A DNA stretch of 64,000 bases, taken from Bacteroides congonensis. Lineage in GTDB: Bacteria > Bacteroidota > Bacteroidia > Bacteroidales > Bacteroidaceae. The stretch is from contig NZ_FQXY01000009.1 in the NCBI RefSeq assembly GCF_900130125.1, positions 969,760-1,033,759 of the forward strand, written 5' to 3'. Each line of letters starts with the position of its first letter. The first letter of the stretch is position 1. The position numbers and the translations under genes are program-made. The notes under the pieces were generated by a model, which worked only from the letters and a program-made list of their open reading frames with translations, did not search any database and was not told the origin of the DNA. Of this stretch, positions 9,246-17,489 are shown one piece after another.

Positions 9246-10434
9246 ATTTTTGCTGACTAAATGATATTACTCCAAAAAATACTAACAAATAAAAGAAATC
9301 TCTATTGGTAACATCCTGGGAAAACGATAATGCTAACACAACAATAAATATCGCAATTCCCTTTATTGTTGTTTCTTCAGAAAACATAGTCATTAACCCT
9401 TTGTAAAGGAAATAAAAGTAGCCAAAGGCTAACGGGATACCCCATATAACAGCAATTATTGATATTCCATTTGGTGAGACATGACCAGTACCCATCATCA
9501 CATCCATAGCGGTAGTAGGCCATTCATTTGCTCCATATCCAATAAAAGGGGATAACCTGATTTTTTCCCAATGATAAAAAAGAGCTCCAAAACGAGAAAA
9601 AGAAACATTCGTTTGACTCATCTGATTTACTATCTTTTCTTGTATAAACTCTAACGATATAACTCGCCAAACCACCAAAGGAATACATATAAAAAGAAGT
9701 AGCTTTAACGCCGTGACTTGTTGTCCTATAAAAGTATAAAAGGCTAAAAGTATAAGAGTAGCAACATATCCTGTGGTAGAAAAAGTTGTAATATTCGCTA
9801 AAAGCAGTATAACATTTTGAATATTAAACAAAGAAACTCTATTAAATAGGTTTATAGCCAAAGCAATAGTTATAAAAACCGTAAACATCCCCGGTTCCCA
9901 AAAAGGCCCGCTATTTCTAATAGAGCCCGCTGTATTAATAGTATATATATATATACTTTCACTAGGATTTGAAGAATATTGCAAAAATTCTTCGCTGCGC
10001 AACTCTGGTAAATAATGTGCAATATTTATCAATGCACTTTGAAATCCGGGAAAAACCATACATCCCAGCCAAAGAATTAAACTCCATAATGATATATAAT
10101 AAACCAAGCGGGGAAACAGAACTCTAAAATCTCTGATTACCCAAACCGCACATAAAGCCAATGTAAACATCCTAATAGACTGCGTTACCGACACAGTCCA
10201 TTCTCCTTGGTGACAAAGACCCTGAATAAAAAACCAAACAAATATAAAAGCTATAATCCGAAATATATTATTGGGCACATATCTGTGCTCTTTCCAAGTT
10301 TTATATAAAACAATAGGAGTTAATAAATAAATAGCTTTCGCCAATCCAAAGAAAGACATAAATCCTGTTATGGCTACAAGATACACCAATAAAAAATATT
10401 GAAATCTAACATTCCGTATTTTTATTTGTTCCAT
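9223..10434 (-). CDS. wzy: O-antigen/capsule polymerase Wzy-like membrane protein
   Basis: A 403-residue protein made almost wholly of hydrophobic segments (about ten or more), with a larger polar stretch near the middle (INIAHYLPELRSEEFLQYSS and the following NPSES region), the topology of Wzy polymerases with one big periplasmic loop. Wzy proteins have little sequence conservation, so the call depends on topology, length and position next to wzx. It overlaps wzx by 13 nt and the next glycosyltransferase by 23 nt, suggesting translational coupling. It would join repeat units at the periplasmic face of the cytoplasmic membrane. Confidence 0.85.
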   Translation of the reverse strand: MEQIKIRNVRFQYFLLVYLVAITGFMSFFGLAKAIYLLTPIVLYKTWKEHRYVPNNIFRIIAFIFVWFFIQGLCHQGEWTVSVTQSIRMFTLALCAVWVIRDFRVLFPRLVYYISLWSLILWLGCMVFPGFQSALINIAHYLPELRSEEFLQYSSNPSESIYIYTINTAGSIRNSGPFWEPGMFTVFITIALAINLFNRVSLFNIQNVILLLANITTFSTTGYVATLILLAFYTFIGQQVTALKLLLFICIPLVVWRVISLEFIQEKIVNQMSQTNVSFSRFGALFYHWEKIRLSPFIGYGANEWPTTAMDVMMGTGHVSPNGISIIAVIWGIPLAFGYFYFLYKGLMTMFSEETTIKGIAIFIVVLALSFSQDVTNRDFFYLLVFFGVISFSQQKYAKCIIR

Positions 10435-11774
10435 ATCCCTGTAGCGCTAGATTTCATCAATTTGTGATATTGTACTCTCGCCCAACAATAATTGCACAAT
10501 GGGATAATAGCGAACAAAGCCAACAATCCATTCAATCCCCAATATTGACTAACAAAAATCCCAAATGGTATATATAGAATTGCCAATGATGCAGTCATAA
10601 TTATCTGAATCCATAGTTTTCCAATCCCATTAATTATATAGCCATACATGCCATACAACATCATTGCCACTGCATAAATATATAATATAAAAGTAGTCCA
10701 TCTAGAAATCTCAACAGAAGAGTCTCCAATCCATATTCTATATACTACATCAGAAAAAAGAAACATCAAAAATCCACCCATTGCCATTAAAATTGTAACA
10801 AGACGCATTTTTTTAAGAACCTTTTTAATCCATAAAATATCTCCTTTAATGTATGCCTCGGTTGTTGCTGACCATAACGGTGTCGCTATAATAGTAAATA
10901 TCATTACTATAATATGCATATATTTATATGCAATATTATATTGTACAACATAATCATTTCCAAGAGTGTGCGTTATGATTAAATTGTTTGTTTGAAAAAG
11001 TAATATAGATATTATTTGTATAATAAAAAATTTTACACCTAATGACAATATATCCGTGACTTTATTCCATTCAAAGTATTTAAAAGAAGGAGTTAATGAC
11101 TTAAACTTAAATTTGAATATTATAAATGTAGATATTAATTGTATTAATGGTGGAATAACTGATACTACTGAACCTAATATAAATAATGAAGATACTAAAT
11201 ACAACTTTGATAATACAAATACTAAAACATAAGAAATCAATTGTCCCAATAAAAAAATAAACGAAGATAATGCCGGCAATTGTAAAGCATATAAAATTGA
11301 ATTAATCAGACTAAAAACAAACTGAAAACAGAATGATACAAAAACCACTAAAACTAGAAAATTCAATTCTTTTTCATTTGTATCATATGCGTTTAATATC
11401 CTAGCCCAAGGAAGGTATTCATAGAGCAAAATAAATATTAAAATCAGAACTATTACCACTGAAAAAATCACAATATAAGCAGTACTGATATATTTTCGCC
11501 CTAACAACTCATCATTGTGTGCCAACGCTTCAGCTAATTTGTTTCTTAATCCATTTCCTAATCCTATATCAAAGATAACAATCCAAGAAACTAAAGAAGT
11601 AAGAGTTAACCATACTCCATAATTTTCAGAACTCATGCTATGCAATAATAAAGGTACATAGAGAAAACTTATAAGCATTGAAACCCCTTTAACTCCCAAC
11701 ATAGCTATAATGTTCAATTTAGTCTTACGGCTTCTCGATAACACATCTCTCTGATTATTATCCATTCTATACAT
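10422..11774 (-). CDS. wzx: Polysaccharide repeat-unit flippase Wzx
   Basis: A 450-residue multi-spanning protein of the MOP/MATE superfamily. After a short polar N-terminus, KLNIIAMLGVKGVSMLISFL and YVPLLLHSMSSENYGVWLTL match the Wzx/RfbX start, including the conserved YG. GDILWIKKVLKKMRLVTILM lies at the usual amphipathic turn between the two halves. It should flip undecaprenyl-diphosphate-linked repeat units across the cytoplasmic membrane. With Wzy it marks a Wzy-dependent pathway. No chain-length regulator or outer-membrane export gene is visible in the window; these may lie beyond the left edge. A 130-nt AT-rich gap precedes it with no clear feature. Confidence 0.93.
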   Translation of the reverse strand: MYRMDNNQRDVLSRSRKTKLNIIAMLGVKGVSMLISFLYVPLLLHSMSSENYGVWLTLTSLVSWIVIFDIGLGNGLRNKLAEALAHNDELLGRKYISTAYIVIFSVVIVLILIFILLYEYLPWARILNAYDTNEKELNFLVLVVFVSFCFQFVFSLINSILYALQLPALSSFIFLLGQLISYVLVFVLSKLYLVSSLFILGSVVSVIPPLIQLISTFIIFKFKFKSLTPSFKYFEWNKVTDILSLGVKFFIIQIISILLFQTNNLIITHTLGNDYVVQYNIAYKYMHIIVMIFTIIATPLWSATTEAYIKGDILWIKKVLKKMRLVTILMAMGGFLMFLFSDVVYRIWIGDSSVEISRWTTFILYIYAVAMMLYGMYGYIINGIGKLWIQIIMTASLAILYIPFGIFVSQYWGLNGLLALFAIIPLCNYCWARVQYHKLMKSSATGIWNK

Positions 11775-11904
11775 CCATATATCTATTGGTTATTATTTCA
11801 TTTAGAACATACACTTCTATTAGCCTCTTACACCAAAAGGTTACTAAATTAAATCTAACGACAATCTTATTGCCTACATGTGCAAGGTAGCATCCAATAA
11901 CAGG

Positions 11905-13170
11905 TTACAATCTTCCGTCAACTAAATCCTTCTTCATTATACCTTTAACATCAAAGATGATATGTTTATCCTTAAGCAAAGCAGTGACATCCAAATCGTT
12001 GAACTTATGGTGAGCAACAGCCATAATTGCGGTATCGAATTTGTCAGAGGGAAGAGTATTAGTGATTTCAATGCCATATTCACGTTTTGCGACGGCAGGA
12101 TTGGCCCACGGATCGTAAACGGTGATATGAACATTATATTCCTGCAATGCACGGTAAATATCAACTATTTTCGTATTACGAACGTCCGGACAGTTTTCTT
12201 TGAAGGTGAAGCCTAAAATGAGAATATTTGAATCTAAAACTTGAATGCCTTTCTTTAACATCAATTTCACTACTTGCGTGGCGACATATTCCCCCATACC
12301 ATCATTCATGCGACGACCAGCTAAAATTATTTCGGGATTATAGCCATAACGTTGTGCACATTGTGCCAAATAGTAAGGGTCGACACCAATACAATGACCG
12401 CCTACCAGTCCTGGCTTGAATGGAAGAAAATTCCACTTCGTAGAAGCGGCTTCCAACACATCAAGTGTGTCAATATTCATCTTGGTAAAGATTTTAGAAA
12501 GTTCGTTCACGAAAGCAATATTGATATCCCGCTGTGAATTTTCTATCACTTTGGCAGCTTCGGCTACTTTTATTGTGGGGGCAAGATGTGTTCCGGCAAG
12601 AATTACGGAAGCATATACCTCGTTCACTTTCTTTCCTATTTCTAAAGTAGAACCGGAAGTTACTTTCTTTATTTTCTCTACCGTATGCAATTTATCTCCC
12701 GGATTAATTCGTTCAGGAGAATAACCTGCAAAAAAATCCTCATTAAATTTCAAGCCTGAAACTTTTTCGACTACAGGAATACACTCGTCTTCTGTCACAC
12801 CAGGATAGACTGTAGATTCATAGACAACAATATCTCCTTTTGAAATAACCTTACCAACTGTAGTACTTGCACTATAAAGTGGTGTCAGATCCGGATTGTT
12901 GTTCTCATCTACAGGTGTAGGAACAGCAACTACATAAAAATTACAATCCCTGATCTTTTCAATATCCGCCGTACAAATAAAGCCATTGGCTAGGGCCGAT
13001 TGTAATAACTCATCGGACACTTCAAGCGTAGCATCGTGACCAGCCATTAAAGCATCTACACGCGATTGATTCATATCAAAACCGACAGTTCTATATTTTG
13101 TCGAAAAAAGGCGGGCTAAAGGAAGTCCAACATAACCAAGACCGATTACGCAAATTTTAATCTCATTCAT
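11905..13170 (-). CDS. UDP-N-acetyl-hexosamine C6 dehydrogenase (TviB/WbpO-like)
   Basis: A 421-residue nucleotide-sugar dehydrogenase. CVIGLGYVGLPLARLF binds NAD. GGHCIGVDPYYL contains the catalytic Cys260 with the following Asp, and LGFTFKENCPDVRNTKIVDI is the C-terminal UDP-binding signature. The family oxidises C6 of UDP-HexNAc twice to the uronate. Immediately upstream lies an SDR epimerase of the TviC/WbpP type, a pair that yields UDP-GalNAcA. UDP-ManNAcA is less likely because the only 2-epimerase in the locus sits with the FucNAc genes. NAD+ consumption and cytoplasmic location follow from the family. Confidence 0.9.
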   Translation of the reverse strand: MNEIKICVIGLGYVGLPLARLFSTKYRTVGFDMNQSRVDALMAGHDATLEVSDELLQSALANGFICTADIEKIRDCNFYVVAVPTPVDENNNPDLTPLYSASTTVGKVISKGDIVVYESTVYPGVTEDECIPVVEKVSGLKFNEDFFAGYSPERINPGDKLHTVEKIKKVTSGSTLEIGKKVNEVYASVILAGTHLAPTIKVAEAAKVIENSQRDINIAFVNELSKIFTKMNIDTLDVLEAASTKWNFLPFKPGLVGGHCIGVDPYYLAQCAQRYGYNPEIILAGRRMNDGMGEYVATQVVKLMLKKGIQVLDSNILILGFTFKENCPDVRNTKIVDIYRALQEYNVHITVYDPWANPAVAKREYGIEITNTLPSDKFDTAIMAVAHHKFNDLDVTALLKDKHIIFDVKGIMKKDLVDGRL

Positions 13171-13196
13171 TACTTTATGTTATTGTTGTTGATTTA

Positions 13197-14165
13197 TTAA
13201 ATATTTTTCCAATACCAACGTACAGCCTCTCTCAAGCCATCGCGCATACTATATTGGGGTTCATAGTTGAGAAGGGTCTTAGCCTTATCAATACAGGCTA
13301 AAGAATGTGGAATATCTCCCTGTCTATTTGGTCCGTGAACCACTTCTACATTAGAGATATCAGAGTCATATTCACTTAAAAATTCTTTCAAATAACCTAC
13401 AAGCATATTTAATGTAGTGCGTTCACCAAAAGCAGTGTTATATACTTGGTTTACAGCATTAGGATTAGTGGTAGTTATAGCCAGCAAATTCATCTGTATC
13501 ACATTGTCAATATAGGTAAAGTCGCGACTATATTCACCATCACCATTAATTACCGGGCTTTCGTGTGCCATGAATTTCTTCACAAACAGAGGAATTACCG
13601 CTGCATACGCTCCAAAAGGATCTTGACGACGACCAAACACATTGAAATAACGCAATCCGATATATTCCAAACCATATGTCTTAGTAAAAACATCGGCATA
13701 TAATTCATTTACATATTTAGTGATCGCATAAGGAGACAATGGCTTACCAATCACATCCTCCACTTTAGGTAAAGATTTACTATCACCATAGGTGGATGAA
13801 CTTGCTGCGAATACAAAACGCTTTACCCCTGCATCACGAGAAGCAACCAACATATTGAGAAAACCACCGATATTCACATCATTCGTCGTTATCGGATCTT
13901 TTATAGAACGCGGAACAGAACCTAAGGCGGCTTCATGTAATACGTATTCCATACCATCAACAGCTTTACAGCAATCATCCATTTTACGAATGTCACCTAC
14001 CATTAACTCAAAAGTAGATGGATAATTTGCCAACAAAGGCAAAATATTTTCCGATTTTCCCGTAGCAAAATTATCTAAGCAACGCACTTTGTGCCCTTGT
14101 GACAATAAATACTCACACAGATTGGAACCTATAAATCCGGCTCCACCCGTTACTAATACTTTCAT
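13197..14165 (-). CDS. UDP-N-acetylglucosamine 4-epimerase, TviC/WbpP-like SDR
   Basis: A 322-residue extended SDR. VTGGAGFIGSNLCEYLLSQG is the NAD-binding start, AASSSTYGDS supplies the catalytic Ser/Thr region, and SPYAITK gives Tyr146/Lys150. GLRYFNVFGRRQDP is typical of the WbpP/TviC branch that acts on N-acetylated UDP-sugars. It would interconvert UDP-GlcNAc and UDP-GalNAc (or the corresponding uronates). It lies 26 nt before the dehydrogenase gene in the operon. A UDP-glucuronate epimerase role is an alternative, judged less likely because of the dehydrogenase next door. Confidence 0.88.
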   Translation of the reverse strand: MKVLVTGGAGFIGSNLCEYLLSQGHKVRCLDNFATGKSENILPLLANYPSTFELMVGDIRKMDDCCKAVDGMEYVLHEAALGSVPRSIKDPITTNDVNIGGFLNMLVASRDAGVKRFVFAASSSTYGDSKSLPKVEDVIGKPLSPYAITKYVNELYADVFTKTYGLEYIGLRYFNVFGRRQDPFGAYAAVIPLFVKKFMAHESPVINGDGEYSRDFTYIDNVIQMNLLAITTTNPNAVNQVYNTAFGERTTLNMLVGYLKEFLSEYDSDISNVEVVHGPNRQGDIPHSLACIDKAKTLLNYEPQYSMRDGLREAVRWYWKNI

Positions 14166-14207
14166 GTTTATTGTATTTTAATTAACCTACTTGGATATGT
14201 TTATCAA

Positions 14208-15341
14208 TCATATAATATGCAGATAAGTTTTGTACCACTTTCTTCCAGTTATCTTTTCATGTTTTACAATCGCACGATTTATAATAATATGTAATACGCA
14301 CCAAAACACTAAATCAAACAACAACATAAATGTTGCATTTATATAAAAAGACAATATAAAATTAGCTGCTACTAGAAAGAGCGATAATAATAATAATGTA
14401 ACCATCACAGTACGCACCCTAATTCCAGTACGCAATAACTTATGATGAATATGATTCTTATCCGGCAAAAAAGGATTGCGACCATCTTTTGCTCGAGAAT
14501 AAAATACACGCACTACATCAAGTAAAGGAATAAGTAGCGTAGAAATAGTTACCATATTCAGATTTAATTCAAACGGATCCCAAGACTCTTGCCGTGTCCA
14601 AAAATGAAGAATCAAAAAACTAAGGATATAACCGAGAGTAAGACTTCCGGCATCTCCCATAAAGAGTTTTCGACCTGATATGCTGAATACATTATAATAA
14701 TAGAAAGTAGCGACCACTCCCAAAGTAGCGGAAGCTAAAAGAGCATGAGTCCACTGCCCTACAAATGCACAGACTATGATTAACAATCCCAATGCAATAC
14801 AAGTAAGCCCCGAAGCCAAACCATCAATTCCGTCTATCAAATTAATAGCATTCGTAATATAGACTACAAGAAAAACAGTCAGAGGCATACCTATAAATGC
14901 AGGGATGGCATGAAGCCCTAATAATCCGCCCAAATCGTTAATCCAAAGACCGGAAAGTGGAAGAAAAGAGGCAGAAAGAATCTGTACTACAAATTTATAC
15001 CGATACCCTACTCCCACCAAGTCATCCGCCACTCCAACAAGATAAAGCAATGTTGTGCCGGCAACGAGGAAAAGATAACGCATGAATAAACAAGACGACC
15101 ATACGGGAGCAACAGGTTCATTCATATAATAACGGATTCCTGTAATAACACACAAAGATATTAGTATAACAGGCAGAAAAGCCAGACCGCCCAAACGAGG
15201 AACGGGAGTCTTATGTACTTTACGGGCATCAGGAACGTCAAAGAGACGTTTCTTATAAGAAATAAATATTATTCTTGGAATAACAATAGTAGCTAACAGT
15301 ACTGAAAGTAAAAAAGTACCTCCAATATAAATATACATCAT
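14208..15341 (-). CDS. Undecaprenyl-phosphate sugar-1-phosphate transferase, WecA-like
   Basis: A 377-residue integral membrane enzyme of the MraY/WecA family. It has about eleven hydrophobic segments and the cytoplasmic motifs VGVADDLVGV (Mg-binding Asp pair), NAINLIDGIDGLASG, FMGDAGSLTLGYIL and the late DKNHIHHKLL histidine motif. It starts repeat-unit assembly by moving a HexNAc-1-phosphate from UDP to undecaprenyl phosphate. As the second gene of the operon, right after upxY, it is the likely initiating transferase for this CPS. Two adjacent ATGs (15341 and 15338) are possible starts. The exact sugar is not determined by sequence. Confidence 0.92.
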   Translation of the reverse strand: MMYIYIGGTFLLSVLLATIVIPRIIFISYKKRLFDVPDARKVHKTPVPRLGGLAFLPVILISLCVITGIRYYMNEPVAPVWSSCLFMRYLFLVAGTTLLYLVGVADDLVGVGYRYKFVVQILSASFLPLSGLWINDLGGLLGLHAIPAFIGMPLTVFLVVYITNAINLIDGIDGLASGLTCIALGLLIIVCAFVGQWTHALLASATLGVVATFYYYNVFSISGRKLFMGDAGSLTLGYILSFLILHFWTRQESWDPFELNLNMVTISTLLIPLLDVVRVFYSRAKDGRNPFLPDKNHIHHKLLRTGIRVRTVMVTLLLLSLFLVAANFILSFYINATFMLLFDLVFWCVLHIIINRAIVKHEKITGRKWYKTYLHII

Positions 15342-15363
15342 AATAAATTATCGTATTTTAGGC

Positions 15364-15942
15364 TTAATTCTTTTCTCCAATCGGTTCTACATATCCCGCC
15401 GGCATATCCGCACAAGCACATCCTAACATGTTTAACCGGACAGCTATTTTACTTTTTCCATCCACCATTACAAGTTCCCCAACAAGTCCTGTCAAAGGCC
15501 CTTTGACAACACGTACTTTCTCACCACGTGCCAAAGGAGCGCTGTTCATGCAAATTGCATCTTCCGAATAGTCAAGCATAAAACGAAAACGAGCCATTTG
15601 TTCATCAGGTATTACAGTCGGACTACTCTCACCACGCATTACCATATATCGACTTACTGTAGAAAAGGAAAGAACCTCTTTACGTTCTTTCGGATCTGCA
15701 TGCACAAATACCATCATTGGAAGTAGTACGGATTCAACCACTTTACGGCGGTCGCTCCATTGATGTATTTCCTGTTGGACTGGTACGAAATTTTCAATCC
15801 CCATCTTTGCCAAACGTTCTGCTACCTTCTTCTCATGGTGCATACGCACGAGAGCTACATACCAGCGTTTAGAGTGTGCTACGCCTTCCCCTGTCCCAAT
15901 ATTAGGCCCAGCAATTAAAGTTCCTTCTTTTCTTAGAATCAT
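15364..15942 (-). CDS. upxY: Capsule transcription antiterminator UpxY (NusG-like)
   Basis: A 192-residue NusG paralogue. After a variable ~25-residue N-terminus, KRWYVALVRMHHEKKVAERL starts the NGN domain and GEKVRVVKGPLTGLVGELVM is the C-terminal KOW domain. UpxY proteins head Bacteroides capsule operons and stop premature termination in their own leader, so long CPS transcripts are completed. It is the first gene of the operon. The usual companion UpxZ, which inhibits UpxY of other loci, is not found after it; the next gene is the WecA-like transferase 22 nt on. The ATG at 15942 is used, although the conserved part begins about 25 residues later. Confidence 0.95.
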   Translation of the reverse strand: MILRKEGTLIAGPNIGTGEGVAHSKRWYVALVRMHHEKKVAERLAKMGIENFVPVQQEIHQWSDRRKVVESVLLPMMVFVHADPKERKEVLSFSTVSRYMVMRGESSPTVIPDEQMARFRFMLDYSEDAICMNSAPLARGEKVRVVKGPLTGLVGELVMVDGKSKIAVRLNMLGCACADMPAGYVEPIGEKN

Positions 15943-15964
15943 ACTTTTTTACCCCTTATATTTC

Positions 15965-15987
15965 TGTTACTTCTTAGGTAACGGAAA
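15965..15987 (+). repeat. Left inverted repeat of the invertible promoter segment
   Basis: A 23-bp sequence that is the exact reverse complement of 16231-16253. It holds an inner dyad GTTAC-N7-GTAAC followed by GGAAA. A short dyad with a 7-bp spacer is the expected shape of a tyrosine-recombinase core site, where each arm binds one recombinase monomer and strand exchange happens across the spacer. It lies 22 bp upstream of the upxY start. Confidence 0.92.
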
Positions 15988-16188
15988 CACAGACACCTGA
16001 TAACAAGGCACAATAAAAAAGAAGAAATGCATACAAAAAGGGAAAGTTATGGAGATATTGCCTGATATACAGAGGATTCCTTTCAGTGCAGACAATAGAA
16101 ATCATTGAACATGAGAAAAAAAACATTTCATGTTCGAATACATTTTTGCTATATATTTAAATAAAAAGAGAAAAAAAAGGAATTTTGC

Positions 16189-16221
16189 TTGTACGCTATT
16201 AACAATTTTGTCTATATTTGC
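16189..16221 (+). promoter_or_regulatory. Bacteroides-type promoter inside the invertible segment
   Basis: TATATTTGC at 16213-16221 matches the Bacteroides -7 consensus TAnnTTTG. A TTG at 16189-16191 sits at a workable -33 spacing. In the present orientation transcription would start near 16228 and run through the right repeat into the 3' end of the recombinase gene on its antisense strand. Confidence 0.8.
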
Positions 16222-16230
16222 ACCGAATAA

Positions 16231-16253
16231 TTTCCGTTACCTAAGAAGTAACA
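16231..16253 (-). repeat. Right inverted repeat of the invertible promoter segment
   Basis: A 23-bp exact reverse complement of 15965-15987, beginning TTTCC and containing the GTTAC-N7-GTAAC dyad in the opposite sense. It lies 42 bp from the stop codon of the adjacent recombinase gene. Identity breaks off on both sides after 23 bp, so the two copies are well-defined recombination ends. Confidence 0.92.
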
Positions 16254-16294
16254 ACAGCATTACATATCTAAATATCAGATACTTAATACACAAT

Positions 16295-17242
16295 TCACAC
16301 AATCCCCTTACAATTCTTAACGTAAGAATAATTTAACTTATTTACTTTTGTTCGTTCGTTCAAATCAAAGCCTTTTAAATAGATTTGTGTTGTTTTTATA
16401 GATTTGTGCCCTAACGATTCACTTATCATTTCAATAGGAACTCCCCTATATTTAGCAGTAGTAGCCCAAGAGTGCCTGAATGTATAAGAAGTAACAGCCG
16501 AATGAATATGCAATTTTTTGGCTAAACTCTTCAGGTCATTATTAAAACAACGCAAAGTAGATTGATATTCTTTATAAGCCGCTTCTTCATCACGCTTGTT
16601 CTTACCGCTCAATATATAAAAAAGATAATCAGGGTATTCGGGAAGAACCGAAGAGTGGAAATTACGAAGCCGGGAAACAATACCGGACGCTGATTCCAAT
16701 ACTTCCACACTCATAGGAGTTCCTGTCTTGGTACGATTGTATTTCAGAATATTCCCTTCCAGGTTTGACTTTTCCAAATGAGCCAAATCGACAAAAGGCA
16801 TTCCACTGAATAAAAACAATAAATTGGCTATAGCCTGTGTCCGGCGCAATTTCTCGGACTGCGGGTCTTTGTAAAGCAATGTGTGCAGTTCGTTCACCGG
16901 AATGGCTTTTTTCTGGCGAGTATCCACTCCGGTAAATACATCCCGAAACAAACGATGCACATAAGGAGCCTGATGTGTATCCACCCCTTTATTGTATATG
17001 CAGCGCAACATCCGCATATAAGTAGATACAGTGTTAAGCTTCAAACGGCAAGCCAGCAAGTAATTACTATACCGCTTCAAGTTTTCACGAGTAATTTGTT
17101 TGAATGACACACATGATGTTCCACAAAACACAGTGAAAGAACGTAGCGCATTCTCATAAACATGTGCCGTAGCATAGCGCCCCTCACGGCGCAAGCACTC
17201 CACATAATTGTTTACACATACAGTAAATCCGTCTTTTCTCAT
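16295..17242 (-). CDS. Tyrosine site-specific recombinase, likely the CPS promoter invertase
   Basis: A 315-residue tyrosine recombinase with an N-terminal SAM-like DNA-binding domain (about 1-100) and a C-terminal catalytic domain. Seen catalytic residues are Arg256 in YTFRHSWATTA, His279 in LGHKS and the nucleophile Tyr288 in TTQIYLKG. The place normally held by the first Arg reads Ser146 (FLFSGMPFVDL), and the HxxR His position is Tyr253, departures known in Bacteroides recombinases such as IntDOT. It lies 42 bp from the inverted repeats around the CPS promoter, so it is the obvious candidate to invert them. It is convergent with the promoter in its OFF orientation. Confidence 0.92.
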   Translation of the reverse strand: MRKDGFTVCVNNYVECLRREGRYATAHVYENALRSFTVFCGTSCVSFKQITRENLKRYSNYLLACRLKLNTVSTYMRMLRCIYNKGVDTHQAPYVHRLFRDVFTGVDTRQKKAIPVNELHTLLYKDPQSEKLRRTQAIANLLFLFSGMPFVDLAHLEKSNLEGNILKYNRTKTGTPMSVEVLESASGIVSRLRNFHSSVLPEYPDYLFYILSGKNKRDEEAAYKEYQSTLRCFNNDLKSLAKKLHIHSAVTSYTFRHSWATTAKYRGVPIEMISESLGHKSIKTTQIYLKGFDLNERTKVNKLNYSYVKNCKGIV

Positions 17243-17401
17243 AATTTACTATTATTATTAATTTATAAAATCAGCATGATATTACAAGAAATAGAACGAA
17301 TTTCCAATAAAGATAGCTGTTTACTAAGATTTTCTTATGAAGTTTTTAATAACCTATACGATTTAATACCAAAATTGGCACATTAATCAGTAAGTAAATA
17401 A

Positions 17402-17436
17402 AAAAGGTCGCTCCTGAATAACAAGAACGACCTTTT
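17402..17436 (-). terminator. Rho-independent terminator after carB
   Basis: AAAAGGTCG at 17402-17410 pairs with its complement at 17428-17436 around a 17-nt loop. A T-rich run follows on either strand, so it can stop leftward carB transcripts and rightward reads. A second hairpin (GCTGTCAT and complement, 17459-17486) lies immediately after the carB stop codon. Confidence 0.75.
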
Positions 17437-17489
17437 CATTTTTTCATTTCAGCAGAACGCTGTCATACTATCGAAAGCATGACAGCACA

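Larger units (their letters stand above)
15965..16253. promoter_or_regulatory. Invertible CPS promoter segment, OFF orientation
   Basis: The 289-bp segment is bounded by perfect 23-bp inverted repeats. It contains one good Bacteroides promoter, with TATATTTGC as -7 element at 16213-16221 on the + strand and a TTG at 16189-16191 about 21 bp upstream as a possible -33. The promoter points right, away from upxY. No TAnnTTTG element was found on the minus strand of the segment. Inversion would place the -7 at about 15997-16005 reading left, giving a leader of roughly 50 nt before the upxY ATG. This is the classic layout of phase-variable Bacteroides capsule promoters. The sequenced state is therefore inferred to be OFF. 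Confidence 0.88.
15943..16294. other. Gene-free interval holding the invertible CPS promoter
   Basis: This 352-nt interval between upxY and the recombinase gene has no supported coding sequence. It consists of a short leader in front of upxY, the 289-bp segment bounded by inverted repeats, and about 40 nt before the recombinase stop codon. Inside the segment at 16107-16135 there is an 8-bp hairpin (GAACATGA and its complement) around an A-rich loop. This could act as an internal structural element or a weak terminator; no function is established. Confidence 0.8.

Noticed and set aside
15965..17242. Integrated mobile element with inverted ends and an integrase
   Set aside because: No transfer, replication or cargo genes are enclosed and the repeats bound only a promoter segment, which fits a local phase switch.
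17276..17386. Rightward 36-codon frame upstream of the recombinase (starts MILQEIERIS)
   Set aside because: It is short, has no recognised homology or clear promoter, and lies in the probable recombinase promoter region. It could be a small protein but the sequence alone does not support it.
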